Positions 21,480-32,518 of a stretch of 64,000 bases of DNA are shown here, in pieces. Under the pieces are notes generated by a model, which worked only from the letters and a program-made list of their open reading frames with translations, searched no databases and was not told the DNA's origin. The position numbers were made by a program, and so were the translations under genes. Position 1 is the first letter of the stretch. Each line of letters begins with the position of its first letter. The DNA comes from Ornithodoros turicata (lineage: Eukaryota; Arthropoda; Arachnida; Ixodida; Argasidae): positions 10,019,187-10,083,186 of the forward strand of contig NC_088206.1 in the NCBI RefSeq assembly GCF_037126465.1, given 5' to 3'.

Positions 21480-22084
21480 AACGCCACTTCGACCGCTGAA
21501 TCAGGAAGAGAATCACCCTAGCGGCGCTTAGGAGAAATAAAGAGAAATAATGGTTTCACTGTCCTACTTATGGCGAATTGTGGTGGTCATTTAATTACAA
21601 CACTGCCTGGCGCTCGGAAATTGCTAGGTCGGCTCCGGAGCTGGATCATGTGACAGTGTCCACCCGAACATGAGTGCCAGGGATCTGGCGGTTTTAGGAT
21701 CAGGATCAGGCTCGCCTCGTCCCTTTTGAATCAGGGCAGAGTTCGTACACTTGGATCACGCTAGGGCCATCGCGGTCGCCCGTCTTCGGGTTCCGTCAGG
21801 GTTCCGTCGTCCGCTAAATCACGTGAACTTCGACGTGCGGTCCAATGAGAGCACTCGCCACCGTTGCAGTGCGGATTTGACGACACCGGATATAGTTGGG
21901 CAACCCGCTGCTCGATCGTTTCGAGACCGGACGAAGAAAGTAATAGCTGGGAAATTCCGGGCGCACGGAAAGTGCCACGCGAACATGCAAGATTGCTTGA
22001 CTGCTCGGGATCTCGCAAAAAAAGAAAGAAAAAAAAAAGAAAGGAGAAAGAAAAGTTGCCACCAAATGATCACCACTCGCCATG

Positions 22085-22505
22085 ATGCTGCGAGGGTGTC
22101 CGCCTTGGCATGAGTTGCTGACTCGGCATTACTCTCAACGGTGGTTATCATCGCGATGTTTGTTTGGGTTTGAGACGATTATGTAAAGGTGTATGCTGGC
22201 CGATATCACGCGGGTACGATGCTGTTATCTCATTGATACGCGCAAAGGTGGACAGCAACTCCAATAAATTCCACTAGACCCCGTGCATCCTTATTTGCTT
22301 TATCACAAATATGAAAATGCCCCACTGAGCGAACGCGACCACTTTCGCGTGTATCAATGAGATAAAGGCATCGTATCCGCGCGATATCAGCCGGCATACA
22401 CCTTCACATAATCGCCGCAAACATAAACAAACATCGCGACGATAACCACAGCTAAGGGCAATGCCGAGTCAATAGCTCATGGCAAGGCTTACACCTCCAC
22501 AGCAA
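22085..22505. repeat. Inner inverted repeat of the foldback element
   Basis: Arms of about 165 bp (22085-22251 and 22337-22505) around an 85-bp centre, with matching words such as GTGTATGCTGGCCGATATC and its complement. A second nested foldback, or the inner part of a composite TIR. Confidence 0.75.
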
Positions 22506-22905
22506 CACAGCCACAGTGGGACAGTCGGAACACTATTTGCCTTTATTTCTCGTAAGAGCCGCTAGGGTTGCTCTCTCCCCGAGTTTAGCTCCGCCAGTCG
22601 AAGTGGCGTTGCTCTGCCTCGAGATGTACATCGGATTCCCGCATAGTTGGGAGCCGCTCACCCTTCCTCCTCTCCCTGTTAAACGGTGGGCGCGTGTCCT
22701 TTCAAGTATCCCGCTTTCGGTGGTTCTGGGCGCTTGGATGAAAAGATCATTTGGGGGATATGGGTCACTGCCACCCGCATGCCCAGATCAACCGAAAGCC
22801 CAGAACCTCCGAATATTTTATTGGGGGAAATGAGCTTTTGGTTGAATGGGGACGTTGGTGGAAATGGGCGTTTGGAGGATATGATCTGCTACCGTAGTAA
22901 AAAGC

Positions 22906-23295
22906 AGCGGACAACTGCGCTGTCGACAGTGGAAGCCGAATACCTCGCAATGTGTCATGCTGCGAAAGAGATATTGTGGCTTCACCATTTCACCGATGAA
23001 ATCGGGGCGAAAGAGTTTGCGAAGGAGCCACTGGTCATGCTGGTTGACAACCAGGGAGCAATATCTCTCGCCGCCAATCAAGTCACATCAGAAAGAACCA
23101 AGCACATCGATCTAAGGTATTTCTTCCTGAGGGAAAAGGTTGACGAGGGAAAATTGCACCTCCGATACATCGAGTCGTCAAAGAACCCCGCAGACCTTCT
23201 TACGAAGGCCCTCACTGGCGGAAAGACTGCCGAACATAGTGAACGTCTTGGAATCAAGACACATATGAACATGGTGCCAGTGCATTAAGGGGGAG
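22906..23295 (+). pseudogene. Ty1/copia polyprotein C-terminus
   Basis: Continues the copia frame: TALSTVEAEYLAMCHAAKE, LVDNQGAISLAANQV, RTKHIDLRYFFLREKV, NPADLLTKALTGGK, ending VPVH and TAA at 23286-23288. These are the classic C-terminal copia RNase H and tail motifs. A purine-rich AAGGGGGAG follows (23287-23295), the expected polypurine tract. This half is open, so the copy looks fairly young despite the frameshift and insertion in the left half. Confidence 0.93.
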
Positions 23296-23476
23296 TGTCA
23301 GTATTTATGTTGTAATGTACTGCCACCTGTGGTGTGTTGGTATTTTGGGTTTTCGTTTTTGTCTTTACTTTTTTGTCGCGAGCTTGTTTTTCCAGAATCG
23401 CACGCATTAAACTGTTGCAGCTCATGAGCCACGACGTTGTTTGGAATCAGGTCGCACTGCATACACTTGTCTAACA
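23296..23476 (+). repeat. Copia 3' LTR
   Basis: Starts TGTCAGTATTTATG directly after the polypurine tract and ends CTAACA, after which unit sequence resumes (ATTTGCTGCTTGATAAATC). 181 bp, TG...CA ends. No 5' LTR is present. Confidence 0.75.
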
Positions 23477-23869
23477 ATTTGCTGCTTGATAAATCACAGC
23501 AAAACATCAGCAAAACAGAAGAAAACACAAGCAATGTCACTATGACGTGCGTACATCTTCTAGCGATTTAGTGATCCATTGCTTCCACACACAGCTTGTC
23601 TATTTCGTGTTTCAACGGGTATAATACTTTCTAACTCCAAACATGTTATGAAAGCGTAAGCAAAGTTATTCGGCCGGGGCTCGTCTCTGTATTCAGGTAA
23701 GATACGCCGCGGCCATGGAGGACGCCATGTTTTATGACGTATGGCAGTGACTTTTATGGGTCACGTGTGTGGGCAACTAACCACAATACCATGCGCGGGT
23801 CACAGCGCGCCCGCTTGCATTCGGAGGGGCCCCCGCTTAGGGCATCTGCTTAGTTTTTTACCTCCATGG
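23477..23869. mobile_element. Right part of a TIR element, unit 2
   Basis: Corresponds to the right two-thirds of the elements at 46972-47591 and 58242-58864, ending ACCTCCATGG followed by TACGGT. Its left end was removed with the copia junction. Confidence 0.65.
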
Positions 23870-24911
23870 TACGGTCCCATTTTCTGCTTGCGTGTCATCC
23901 GAGGATATATGCGCCGTAGCTTGTTGCGTGAACTTCTGCCCAGTACTGTACGTCTCAATTTGCCTAGTACTATATTGCTTTTAGTATAACCGTTCAAGTT
24001 TAACGAATCACAACTTTCACCACTGTTTTGGCGCACTATAGCCTGAGCTGCTTGTGCGTCATAAATACTCCAATCATCATCATCGTCCACGTCGTCGTCG
24101 CCACCACAAGGTTCCACCGCATGGCAGAGGCCATTATTTGATATCCCAATAGCTGTTCTCTAGACGCCACATGTCTTGCCACAGTTGGCATCTGTTGCCG
24201 CCTAGCCACGCAAACGAGGGAAGATGAAGTTGCTGGAGACCAGCACTCGGACTACGGTGATGGGAAGCAGCAAGCTAAAAGTTCTCTTTGAAGTTTGCCG
24301 ATAAGTTACGCTGACCGTCAGAAAAAGCAATCGTAAGCCATGATAGCAAGTGTCGACGGGGGCCGAACTATAATGTCCGGACGGAAGGAATGCACCTTTT
24401 GTCAATGGCTTCTGCACAGAGGCTGGAATAAAGGCTCAGGTCTGTTTGACAACTGAATGAAGTGGTGTGTGTCACAATGGTCTCTATTTGGGAAACAAGC
24501 ACAGCAGGCAAGAAGGAAATACAGTGGTGTTTAGAAATACCGCATCACAGCACAGAGCTGCATTGAAAGGCCTTCTGTGGACATGGTTCACGTCCAAGTT
24601 GCCACGCATTGCCAAGCATTTCATGTCCATTATCATAGCGTTCGGATCTTATTCAAGAAGGAGCCAGTGTCCACGCTGTGGACTACTTGACTCCTGCTCC
24701 AGAATGTTTCATATGTAGCATATGTAACTGAACCACTCCCTAGTCAGCTCTTTTCCCATGTCTGAAGAAGGCCAAAAAGAAAAGTTTTCCAACCCCATCA
24801 CGCATCGACTCAACCTTACCTTATTCAGTAAACAGCGAATGTTTCGTTGCCTCGCCCTATCGGAACCACGACGAACTATACATAGCAGTTGTCGTTCGAT
24901 AGTAGCGTTGT
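23870..24911. other. Distal block with an acidic minus-strand frame, unit 2
   Basis: On the minus strand from about 24117 down, a frame reads EPCGGDDDVDDDDDWSIYD, then AQAAQAIV, LNLNGYTKSNIVLGKLRR. It recurs in units 3 and 5, with a frame break in unit 4. It looks like coding sequence from an exon or a transposon but I do not recognise it. The rest is shared unit end without a gene. Confidence 0.4.
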
Positions 24912-25003
24912 CCAAGTAAGCAGTTTGAAGGAGGAGGACATTGGTCCTTTGCAATGTTCAAAAGAATAAAGTCAGGTTGGGAAACCGGATGATCACTCAG
25001 CTA

Positions 25004-25975
25004 CACTCTAAGAAAAAAAAGGGACGAAAATGGGGAGTAATTGCAGCTTCTCGTCCCCTATAGACTGCAATTACTCCCTATTTCAGTCCCCTAACCCTGA
25101 TAGTTACTCTCCGGGACTGCAAATTGTCACTGATCATTCTACACACAGTCTATGTATACAGGGTGTTCAAAATTAAGCTTTCACTAGCACTTTAGAAATA
25201 GGCGAAGAAAAGAAAACCGGTGCTACTTTTTCTGTTCCTTGAGTAAGAAACAGGTGCTACATAATTAGCAGCACCTGTTTCGTCGTCTTCGTCACTTCCG
25301 ATTCCACGTCTTCACGCACTGTGGACGTTGTGCAAAGTTGGTCACAATTTGGCCCAACTCAGGGCACACGTGTGTTTCCTGAGTTTGCGTCTCCGGTCCA
25401 AGGAAAAGCCACCGCTTCCGCCTCCGGGGTTCTTCTTCTTCGAAACTTTCAATACAAAGAAAATGATTCTTTTGAGCCTTCGTGTTTGTGTTTGTTTACG
25501 TGTTCTTGCTCATCGCTCAGGCTTGCCTATCATGGAATTTCTTACACAAGTGGCGTAAAGATATCATCCGGTTTCCTGTCATCGCTGTGTTTGCCTAGCG
25601 CGCATGAAAGCTTAATTTTGAACACCCTGTATTTGTGCTCTCGGTCAATTTGATGGCATAAGGCTGCATAACTGAGCCAACTTATAGCAATTTTCCACCA
25701 CACAAAGTAAGAAACAGTTAGCGCTTCTTTCTTCACAAATTGTGTCCTATGTATGCCGCAAGATTTTATATCACTCGATATATCACGGTTGACGGTTTAA
25801 TTCAAAGCATTGTCCTGCATGGACAAGAATTATATACCTGGGACTCTTAGAATAGAGCCTGAAATGTAGTCTCCACTCTGTGACATTCATTTACTCTCGA
25901 AAGGGATTATTTTTTGTGCCAATGCTTTTCGACCCTAAGAGGAGTAAAATTACTCCTTTTATTTTCCTTACAGTG
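25004..25975. mobile_element. TA-flanked DNA element, unit 3
   Basis: 972 bp with the nested long MITE; TA at 25002-25003 and 25976-25977; the right end reads CTTACAGTG. Confidence 0.75.
25159..25629. mobile_element. Nested MITE, long form, unit 3
   Basis: 471 bp; same ends and TA flanks as in unit 1 and the same long interior. Confidence 0.88.
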
Positions 25976-25977
25976 TA

Positions 25978-26527
25978 GGGAGGAAGACGTCACACTAGTC
26001 CATCACTAATTTTATAGCCAGCCAGTATATTTATGGGAATTTATGTTAGTGGGCGGGTAAACCCTTCTCAATGTGTGGGCGAAATGCTATGCTGCTCACC
26101 CCCCCCCCCCCCACTTCACGCAATGAAATATTTCATGCCTGACCAAGATCCACCAATAGAACGATTTTTGTTCTCCAACGGGAACAAACGAATCAAGCTC
26201 TGGTTCCAGGACCCAGGAGCACATAGCTCTGACAATGGAATTCACCTCTAGTAACTGGCATCGTACCCTCTGCTATCATATCCCAACACTGGTGATCGGG
26301 TCTACTCACCAACCGTGGCTGACTCATTGGTGTACACTGCTGGTACACGGAGTTCAAGAATCATTTTGAATCATTGAATATGATACGGTCATTCATGTGG
26401 GTGTTATGCCTTCTATTTTTTTAGATTGTCCCTATTGTAAATCACTGTGAGAAGACGATGAAAAATATGCAAGAAACGAGAAAGGAATACCTTCATTTCT
26501 GCTGATTTATCAGTATTAGCTGTCGTC
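25978..26527. promoter_or_regulatory. Upstream region of the gene, unit 3
   Basis: C14 at 26099-26112. The TATA-like box of the other units is changed to TGTAAAT here, so promoter strength may differ. A short deletion lies near 26020. Confidence 0.3.
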
Positions 26528-26947
26528 ATGGCTGACTTCCGAACCTCCAGGAATATGAAGTACGGCATCGTCATCGTATTATTATTGCTGTCCGGGGCAC
26601 TTTTTGCCGCCGGGACAGTTCTAGTGCACCTAGACATCCCAGGAGGCCGCGGCTTGTTGGCTGCCGCCGCCTTCAGTTTACTGATGGCCTTAACGGTCAT
26701 CTATTTCCTCTGCGTAAAGAGCCTCCAAGGCTTCGTGTTGGACGTCGAGTCGATAGAGGAGCACCTATCAAGCTCAGGATCCGAACCCCGACCAGTGTCG
26801 GAGGCCATGCGAGTGCGGATCCAGGCGTGGATCCGAGAGGTCAACAGAGCTTTGTGGCCGGAAGGCGTCCCACAAGAGCAAATCCACTACTCTAGGCCAC
26901 CGTCGCCAAGTTCAGGAGCGGGTAGTTCTTCCCGCTCCCTGAACTAG
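26528..26947 (+). CDS. Small two-helix membrane protein, unit 3 copy (139 aa)
   Basis: Intact. It differs from the unit 1 copy at only two bases by my count, both replacements (A17V in helix 1 and Q120H in the tail). It keeps R103-E104 and Q116, which mark the unit 1/unit 3 subtype. Features otherwise as described for unit 1. The near-identity of two genes one unit apart, with a 5%-divergent copy between them, points to unequal exchange or gene conversion. Confidence 0.8.
   Translation: MADFRTSRNMKYGIVIVLLLLSGALFAAGTVLVHLDIPGGRGLLAAAAFSLLMALTVIYFLCVKSLQGFVLDVESIEEHLSSSGSEPRPVSEAMRVRIQAWIREVNRALWPEGVPQEQIHYSRPPSPSSGAGSSSRSLN
26910..26944 (+). other. Stem-loop at the end of the gene, unit 3
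   Basis: Identical to unit 1. Confidence 0.6.
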
Positions 26948-26978
26948 TGCGCGACAAGGCGGCGGACAACAACATCAG

Positions 26979-27330
26979 TCCGCCGCAGGTCCTCCAGACC
27001 AACGGAGGACCATGTATAGAGTATCCCAGCCTTGGGCAACACCATCAGCCCGCTGGATGTCCTCCAGACCATCGGAGGACCGTGGACAGAGTGGCCTCGC
27101 GGTGGGCAACACCATCAGCCCGCCGCAGGTTCTCCAGACCATCGGAGAGCCATGGAGGAACTGGTCTAGCGGTAGGAAATACCATCAACCCTTCGCAATT
27201 CCTCCGGACTACCGGAGGACCATGGACAGAGCAGCCTAACAGAGGACGAACACCATCAGCCAGCTGTACGTCCGCCAGAACATCGGAGGGCCATGGAGGA
27301 ACTGGTTTAGCGGTATCCCATAACATCACC
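26979..27330 (+). repeat. Five 70-bp hairpin repeats, unit 3
   Basis: One change from unit 1 (CTGTACGTCC in the fifth copy), which falls in the outer stem. Segment A follows at 27331-27476. Confidence 0.85.
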
Positions 27331-27492
27331 CCACCGTATATCTTTTTATCGCCATATATCGGCCTAGTGGTGCGCAAGAGAATCACCTCGCTCTGGAGAG
27401 CGCCTGGTGTCAACGACGTTTTCCTTAGGTTTCACAGAAGCATGAATAAGTAGCAGGCACATTGGCGCCCACGATATTTCCTCCAGGTCACC

Positions 27493-27579
27493 GAACACCA
27501 TCGGCAATATATATGCAATATGCAATGTCGATATGTCGATATGTATGCAATATCGCCATACATATTGCCGATGGTGTTC
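27493..27579. repeat. Long AT-rich palindrome, unit 3
   Basis: Long form, same as unit 1. Confidence 0.85.
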
Positions 27580-28033
27580 GATACATAGTCGATGTTGGTG
27601 TTGATACATATTGCAATGACTCAGAGGCGGGCAACGCTCTCAGCGCGTCGTATATTCTCCAGGCTGTCGGGAGACTATTCATATACCAGTATAGCGGTGC
27701 ACAGCGGAACGCGTTCACGCAGTTTTCTCCAGACCTCCGGAGAACACCGGCAGCCACATCGCTCGATATAACGCGCCACGAACCAACTACAGTCCAGCCA
27801 TGAGTAAGTGGAAGATAACACTACTGATATGACAACTTAGCGACGCCCAATGCTATTCGTCCTCTGCCTATTTCTCCACACCACGAAAGAACACTGGCAG
27901 ACAAATCGCTCACTATACCGGCCATCAACCAAGCGAAATCTTCTCCAATTCCTGTCTGTGTTCTTTCTGCTGCTGAATGTCCACCATGAAGCAATCACAG
28001 CCCAGCAATGACTAAATGGCAGGCTGTACAATC
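27580..28033. other. Unit-conserved sequence without a gene, unit 3
   Basis: Counterpart of 2717-3170, with the TTCTCC/GGAGAA hairpin intact. Confidence 0.45.
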
Positions 28034-28862
28034 AACCCGACAGAGATCATCAACAGATTATACAGATTAAGTGAACTGTTCACACGCTTCAACAAGGACA
28101 GCCCTTTTGGATCCTACCGCACCCGGAAGTACACACAGAAATTCCGGGAGTCAATAAGAAATCGGAAACGGACGCCTCCGTGCTCAAGACATTGCCCCTA
28201 GCATATCTTTAGGGCATCTTCTCATCAAAAACAGTCTATACATCTATACAGATGGTTCCTCTACAGAAGATCTGAAAGCGTATGTATCCCAAACCACGCG
28301 GAAGGGATACAGGCTCTCGCATGGCACCTCATCTACCGCTGCTGAACTACACGGTATATTCAAGGCACGATACCACATGAAGAAATCTCACCCGAAAACT
28401 TGGCTCATCTGCGAACATTCGAAGTCCTCCTTAGAAGTTATCATCAAAAGAAGGGATTTGAATTATAGGTGCACAAACTATTTTATATCCTTTCCACACT
28501 CATCGATGCCGTAGAGTCAGGACACAGTGTAAGACTGCGGTGGATTCCCTCTCACTGTGGTATATCTGGGAATGAAGCAGCCGACGAAACAGCCAAGGAA
28601 GCTCTAAGCAAGACAGAGCTCAACGCCATACCTTTCTCGAAAGCCAACTCCAAAGCCTATCTAAGAAAAACGACGACCGAAAAATCGAGAGGACTCTGGA
28701 AGGCATACCTACCACCTGCTGATAATCTCTCTTTCATCGATCCTAATTTGACAGCTATTGTTCCAACATGCCTGGGGAGGCCACTACAAACAACCATCCA
28801 CAGAAAACTTGTCAGCTCTATTCATGGACAATGCTCTACAGAACGAAACTCACATCAACTTC
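28034..28862 (+). pseudogene. Non-LTR RNase H segment, broken, unit 3
   Basis: Same landmarks as in unit 1. The third acidic motif reads CEHSK, so the Asp is lost and the neighbouring Ala is also changed. RWIPSHCGISGNEAAD is intact. The shared frame change is present. The unit 1 extra T is absent, so that lesion arose after units 1 and 3 separated. Confidence 0.85.
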
Positions 28863-28874
28863 GTTCCTCACATC

Positions 28875-29040
28875 CCACCGTATATCTTTTTATCGCCATA
28901 TATCGGCCTAGTGGTGCGCAACAGAATCAACTCGCTCTGGAGAACGCCTGGTGTCAACGACGTTTTCCTTAGGTTCCACAGAACCTTATCATGGGCGCCA
29001 ATGTGCCTGCTACTTATTCATGGTTCTGTGGAACCTAAGG
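28875..29040 (+). repeat. Segment B with perfect 19-bp hairpin, unit 3
   Basis: Arms CCTTAGGTTCCACAGAACC at 28967-28985 and the exact complement ending at 29040. Confidence 0.9.
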
Positions 29041-29697
29041 AATGCCAATGCCAAACATCCCGCAGAAGCCTTCGCAGTTACGCTGAAGCTTCAAAGAAAT
29101 GTAGCTGCAGGTACACACCAGGGAGACCGCATAGCTCCAGAAACCTTCCTGTTATACGAAGAAGAAACACCATTAGAAGGCTAACTGATACAGCAATATA
29201 GCGGTGCACAATGCAATTTGTCCACGGTGTTGTGTCTTGAGCACTGGAAAACACTGACAGGTGGAACGTTCTTTATAACGCGCCACCAAGGAGCCATTCA
29301 CAGGCCAGCAGTAGCTACACAGCGTGAAATACTATCAACTCACCCAAATATCCTTCAGGCCAACGGACCGGCTATTGATGCAGACAAATAGATGTGCGCA
29401 ATCTTATTCACTCAACGCCACTGGAGGACACCAGGAGGCAAATCGCTCCGGTATAGCACGCCCCCAAACGGCCTACCACAGAGTTGCAATGACAGAGCGG
29501 CGCACTCCACTGCCGGACCACCAGCGCATAGGGAGGCTGCAGATGTTGCGAAACAGCGGTATGCAAAGCCATTCGCCCACGGTATGTTCTCCAGACTCCC
29601 GGATGACTCTTGCAAAAAGACCACTTGCTATGACACGTCTCCGAGTAACCACCATATGGTGCCACAGTGGAGCAAGTCGGGATGTGTTACTCTGCGT
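29041..29697. other. Unit-conserved sequence without a gene, unit 3
   Basis: Contains the 63-bp block (29182-29244) shared only with unit 1. Confidence 0.5.
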
Positions 29698-30026
29698 GAA
29701 TGTGGGCGTGACTGGGGAACAACGTAAAAGACAATGCGCTGGGGGTGAGTGCGTGGCACACTGTTTCCTAGCGTGGCTTGGTACGTAGAAGAGGCGGTAG
29801 CCGGCACTGTGTAGTTGGTAGCATCTCTGACCGAAAATCAGAGCGTTGCGGGTTCGAATCCTGCTGCTGGTGCCTTTTCTTCAACCGCCACTGCTCAATA
29901 GAGATGCGGCTCCCAATACGTTGGAGGCCAGTTGATGCTTCGACTAAATGAGCCCATCGCGCTCCAACTAATGCTCCCATGAGTTTGTCAGAAAGATGGC
30001 AGTTGACGAGCGAGTTTCATGTAAAA
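29698..30026 (+). mobile_element. SINE-like repeat with tRNA-Phe-like core, unit 3
   Basis: Core at 29800-29871; anticodon loop CCGAAAA; the T stem has a C-to-T change (TCCTGC). Confidence 0.7.
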
Positions 30027-30454
30027 AGCAAAAGTGCCCTCTCTGTCGCAATCCTTGCCTTCGATATTACTAAAAAAAACAACGTATTTCATGTCCAGGC
30101 CTTCCAGTGACTACGTGGATCAGGGCACTGGGCGACCCTCGCGGGGAATGTGCAACGATTTATTGATGCCTCCTCCATGCCCAATGTTGTGGCTGTAGGC
30201 AGCTTGGGAATCTGGACATGATGGATGATGCCAAGTTCACTGCACCATTTTCATCACTCTACGCAGAGGTAACCGGGAGGCTGCTCACCCCAAGTTACAA
30301 GTTTTCGCACTCTCGAGCGCCATTACAAGGCGACAGACATTCCAAGGTATTTTCTTTTTGTTTTCGAATTATGCAGCGTCCCTTCATGACTTAAAATTCA
30401 ATGCGATTTTCACGTTGTTAAAAGACGTAGCGTCTTTCGCAGTCAGACCTGTAA
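30027..30454. other. Unassigned, unit-conserved, unit 3
   Basis: Counterpart of 5157-5606. No gene recognised. Confidence 0.4.
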
Positions 30455-31099
30455 ATGTAATTAATTGCAAGTAATTGAATTGTTGTAATTAAATACTTTC
30501 TTAGTAATTAATTACTTCCGGAATTACATTAGGTTTTATGTCATTATAAAATTACATAAATTACTTTTACAAGTAACGCGTAACGCATTTTGAATTACTT
30601 TCGGAATTACATTGAACGCTGTTTGGGAAGGACCAATGTTTAAGGTTTGGGTCAGTTCCACACCGTTTCTTTACTTTTTTTTTTAGTGATTACCCAAAGA
30701 CTCGATTCAGATCGGTACATTTTTCGTTTCGGTCCAGATTTTTTACATTCGAATATGTAAGGAGAAAAACTCTTGCGCCTTGGGAAAAGGAGTACGAATT
30801 GTGGGTATCAACCCGCACTTCAGTCGTTAGAGTGCTTGAAAGATCTTCCTTGTGTTCTCGAGCTGTTCATAAAGTACAATGTTCGGCTGCCCAGCAGTGG
30901 ACCAGTGGAGCGTCTGTTTTCGGTTGGTAGTCTTATCTTGGTGGTCCAGCCAAGTGAGAATTGCTTTTCAGAGGATCATCATGCTGGCAGATGAAACATA
31001 TGGTTTAAATTATTTGCAGGACAGGAATTGCGTAGCTTCACACAAATACTAGTACTACGACATAACTTGTGTTCCTTACATTATTGCACAAGATGTAGT
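30455..31099 (+). pseudogene. hAT transposon 3' fragment, unit 3
   Basis: The frame 30773-30994 holds the hAT C-terminal motif (LELFIKYNVRLPSSGPVERLFS), then leaves frame before the end of the domain. AT-rich GTAATT sequence precedes it. No catalytic region is present. Confidence 0.75.
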
Positions 31100-31385
31100 A
31101 TCCATTATGATCCTTTATATGGGGGGTATGTACAGTGCAACCAACAGATGCTAATTACAAATGTGTGTTTCCTACGGTGTTGAAATGGTGTAGTTTGTAT
31201 CTGAGAGCCATAGTGAAACACAGGCAGCAAGGACAGACTTTTGATGCCCTCGAGAAACTTGGCAACACATTGCAGGGAATCTGGATGCTGCGTAAATTTC
31301 CAGAACACAGAGATCAAGGCTGCGTTTAAACAACAAGTGGTTAGAGGAATCCAAGACAGTTGCATGTGTAAGCAGTTCGCTGTTG
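31100..31385. other. Unassigned block before the mariner remnant, unit 3
   Basis: As 18546-18923 but cut at 31385, where GCTGTTGG joins CGGCTCAGAGCC of the mariner. Relative to unit 4 about 470 bp are lost. Confidence 0.5.
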
Positions 31386-31911
31386 GCGGCTCAGAGCCCA
31401 GTGTCAGAGTTCCTGAGAACATTCAACGTTTTTCCACGGTTTTCTGGAACAAGGCTGGCGTTGTTCATGTTGATTTTCTGCCCAGTGGTACCACCATCAA
31501 TAGTGCATATTACGGACAGGTTCTCAGGGATGTGCATAAGGCGCTGAAGCAGAAGCGGCCGGGCCTCATCACCAAGGAGTCCTCCTCCTACAGGACAATG
31601 CACGTCCGCACACCGCTCCACAGCTCGCCCCCAGCGATTTCCATTTCTTCGGGCCACTGAAGGCGTTCCTTGGGGGCCGCTACTTCAGCTGCGACGACGA
31701 GGTCAAGAATGCGGTCCGATCATGGCTGCTACGCGCTGCTACGCGACGGTAAGGATTTCTACACTGCTGGCATCCAAGCTCCGTGAAACGCTGGGACAAG
31801 TGCATTAGTGCAGCTGAGATTACGTTGAAAAATAAAACTAATTTCTCGCCTGTAAGTTCATTTTACTTTTGCGAGAAATGAAAAGTCTCGGTTTGACATG
31901 AACGCCCCTCG
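31386..31911 (+). pseudogene. Mariner 3' remnant, unit 3
   Basis: Only the right 526 bp and the right terminal repeat remain. A second deletion removes the QDNARPH region (CGTCCGCACACCGCTCCACAG). Confidence 0.9.
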
Positions 31912-31913
31912 TA

Positions 31914-32518
31914 TAACCCCTTTTTCTTGTCTCTTATTCTGTTGGTTAAATTGTCATTTGTTTAGCAGCATATATGTGTATATTCCAGAGTCCGCTAATA
32001 AATATATCAGTTGAGAGCTAGCAGTCGCATTGCAGCTGTCTCATCCTGTCCTTGGCTGTTTGTATTTCACTATGACCATGTTTGCTATTGCAAAAAAAAA
32101 AAACGAAAAGAGCATAGAAAAACACGAAAACAGCAACCTGCAAAGCTGCCTGTTCTAGTGCTCACATGGAGGCAATGCAATGAGGTAACATGTTCCATTC
32201 ATGAACTCTACATAGTAGTACACATCACAATGACAACCGATTATTCAGATTTTTTTAACTACTTTGTCTTTTGGAACTTTGATTGCGGAGCCTATTATTG
32301 GAGCTTTATGTGATTCCCTTCTTGAGACACTAGATTGCTGATGCTGTGCAGTGTGTTAATTTTGAAACTGTACTGTGCTGAGGTATAAAAAGAGAATTAG
32401 CATATCTGCATTTGAATACATAGGAATAATTTGTAAGTACTTTCCTTGTTGACATTTATATCTGCACCAGGTCCCAACATTCTTGATTAATGGAAAATGT
32501 GAATAAAGATATTTATCT
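31914..32518. other. AT-rich post-mariner block, unit 3
   Basis: As in unit 2. GTGAATAAAG near 32500; no gene. Confidence 0.45.

Larger units (their letters stand above)
20717..22896. mobile_element. Long-TIR foldback element nested in copia
   Basis: Flanked by identical 9-bp GTAAAAAGC (20708-20716 and 22897-22905), with copia reading W-S-C-K-K on the left and continuing QRTTALS on the right. 2180 bp. Outer inverted repeats of about 265 bp (20717-20985 and about 22632-22896) continue as a second matching stretch (about 21480-21580 and 22515-22610). The left arm is interrupted by about 490 bp. A 9-bp duplication and long TIRs fit Mutator-like (MULE) elements. I find no transposase. Confidence 0.8.
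12822..24911. repeat. Tandem unit 2 of the array
   Basis: Same module order as unit 1 as far as the AT-rich block. The following 3 kb of host sequence is replaced by a copia fragment with a nested long-TIR element (20487-23476). It lacks the nested MITE at the start of the unit, so it preserves the older state there. Confidence 0.95.

Noticed and set aside
21819..22151. Minus-strand frame with a long Phe/Ser-rich hydrophobic stretch
   Set aside because: It is the complement of an AAAGAAAG-rich run in the foldback element.
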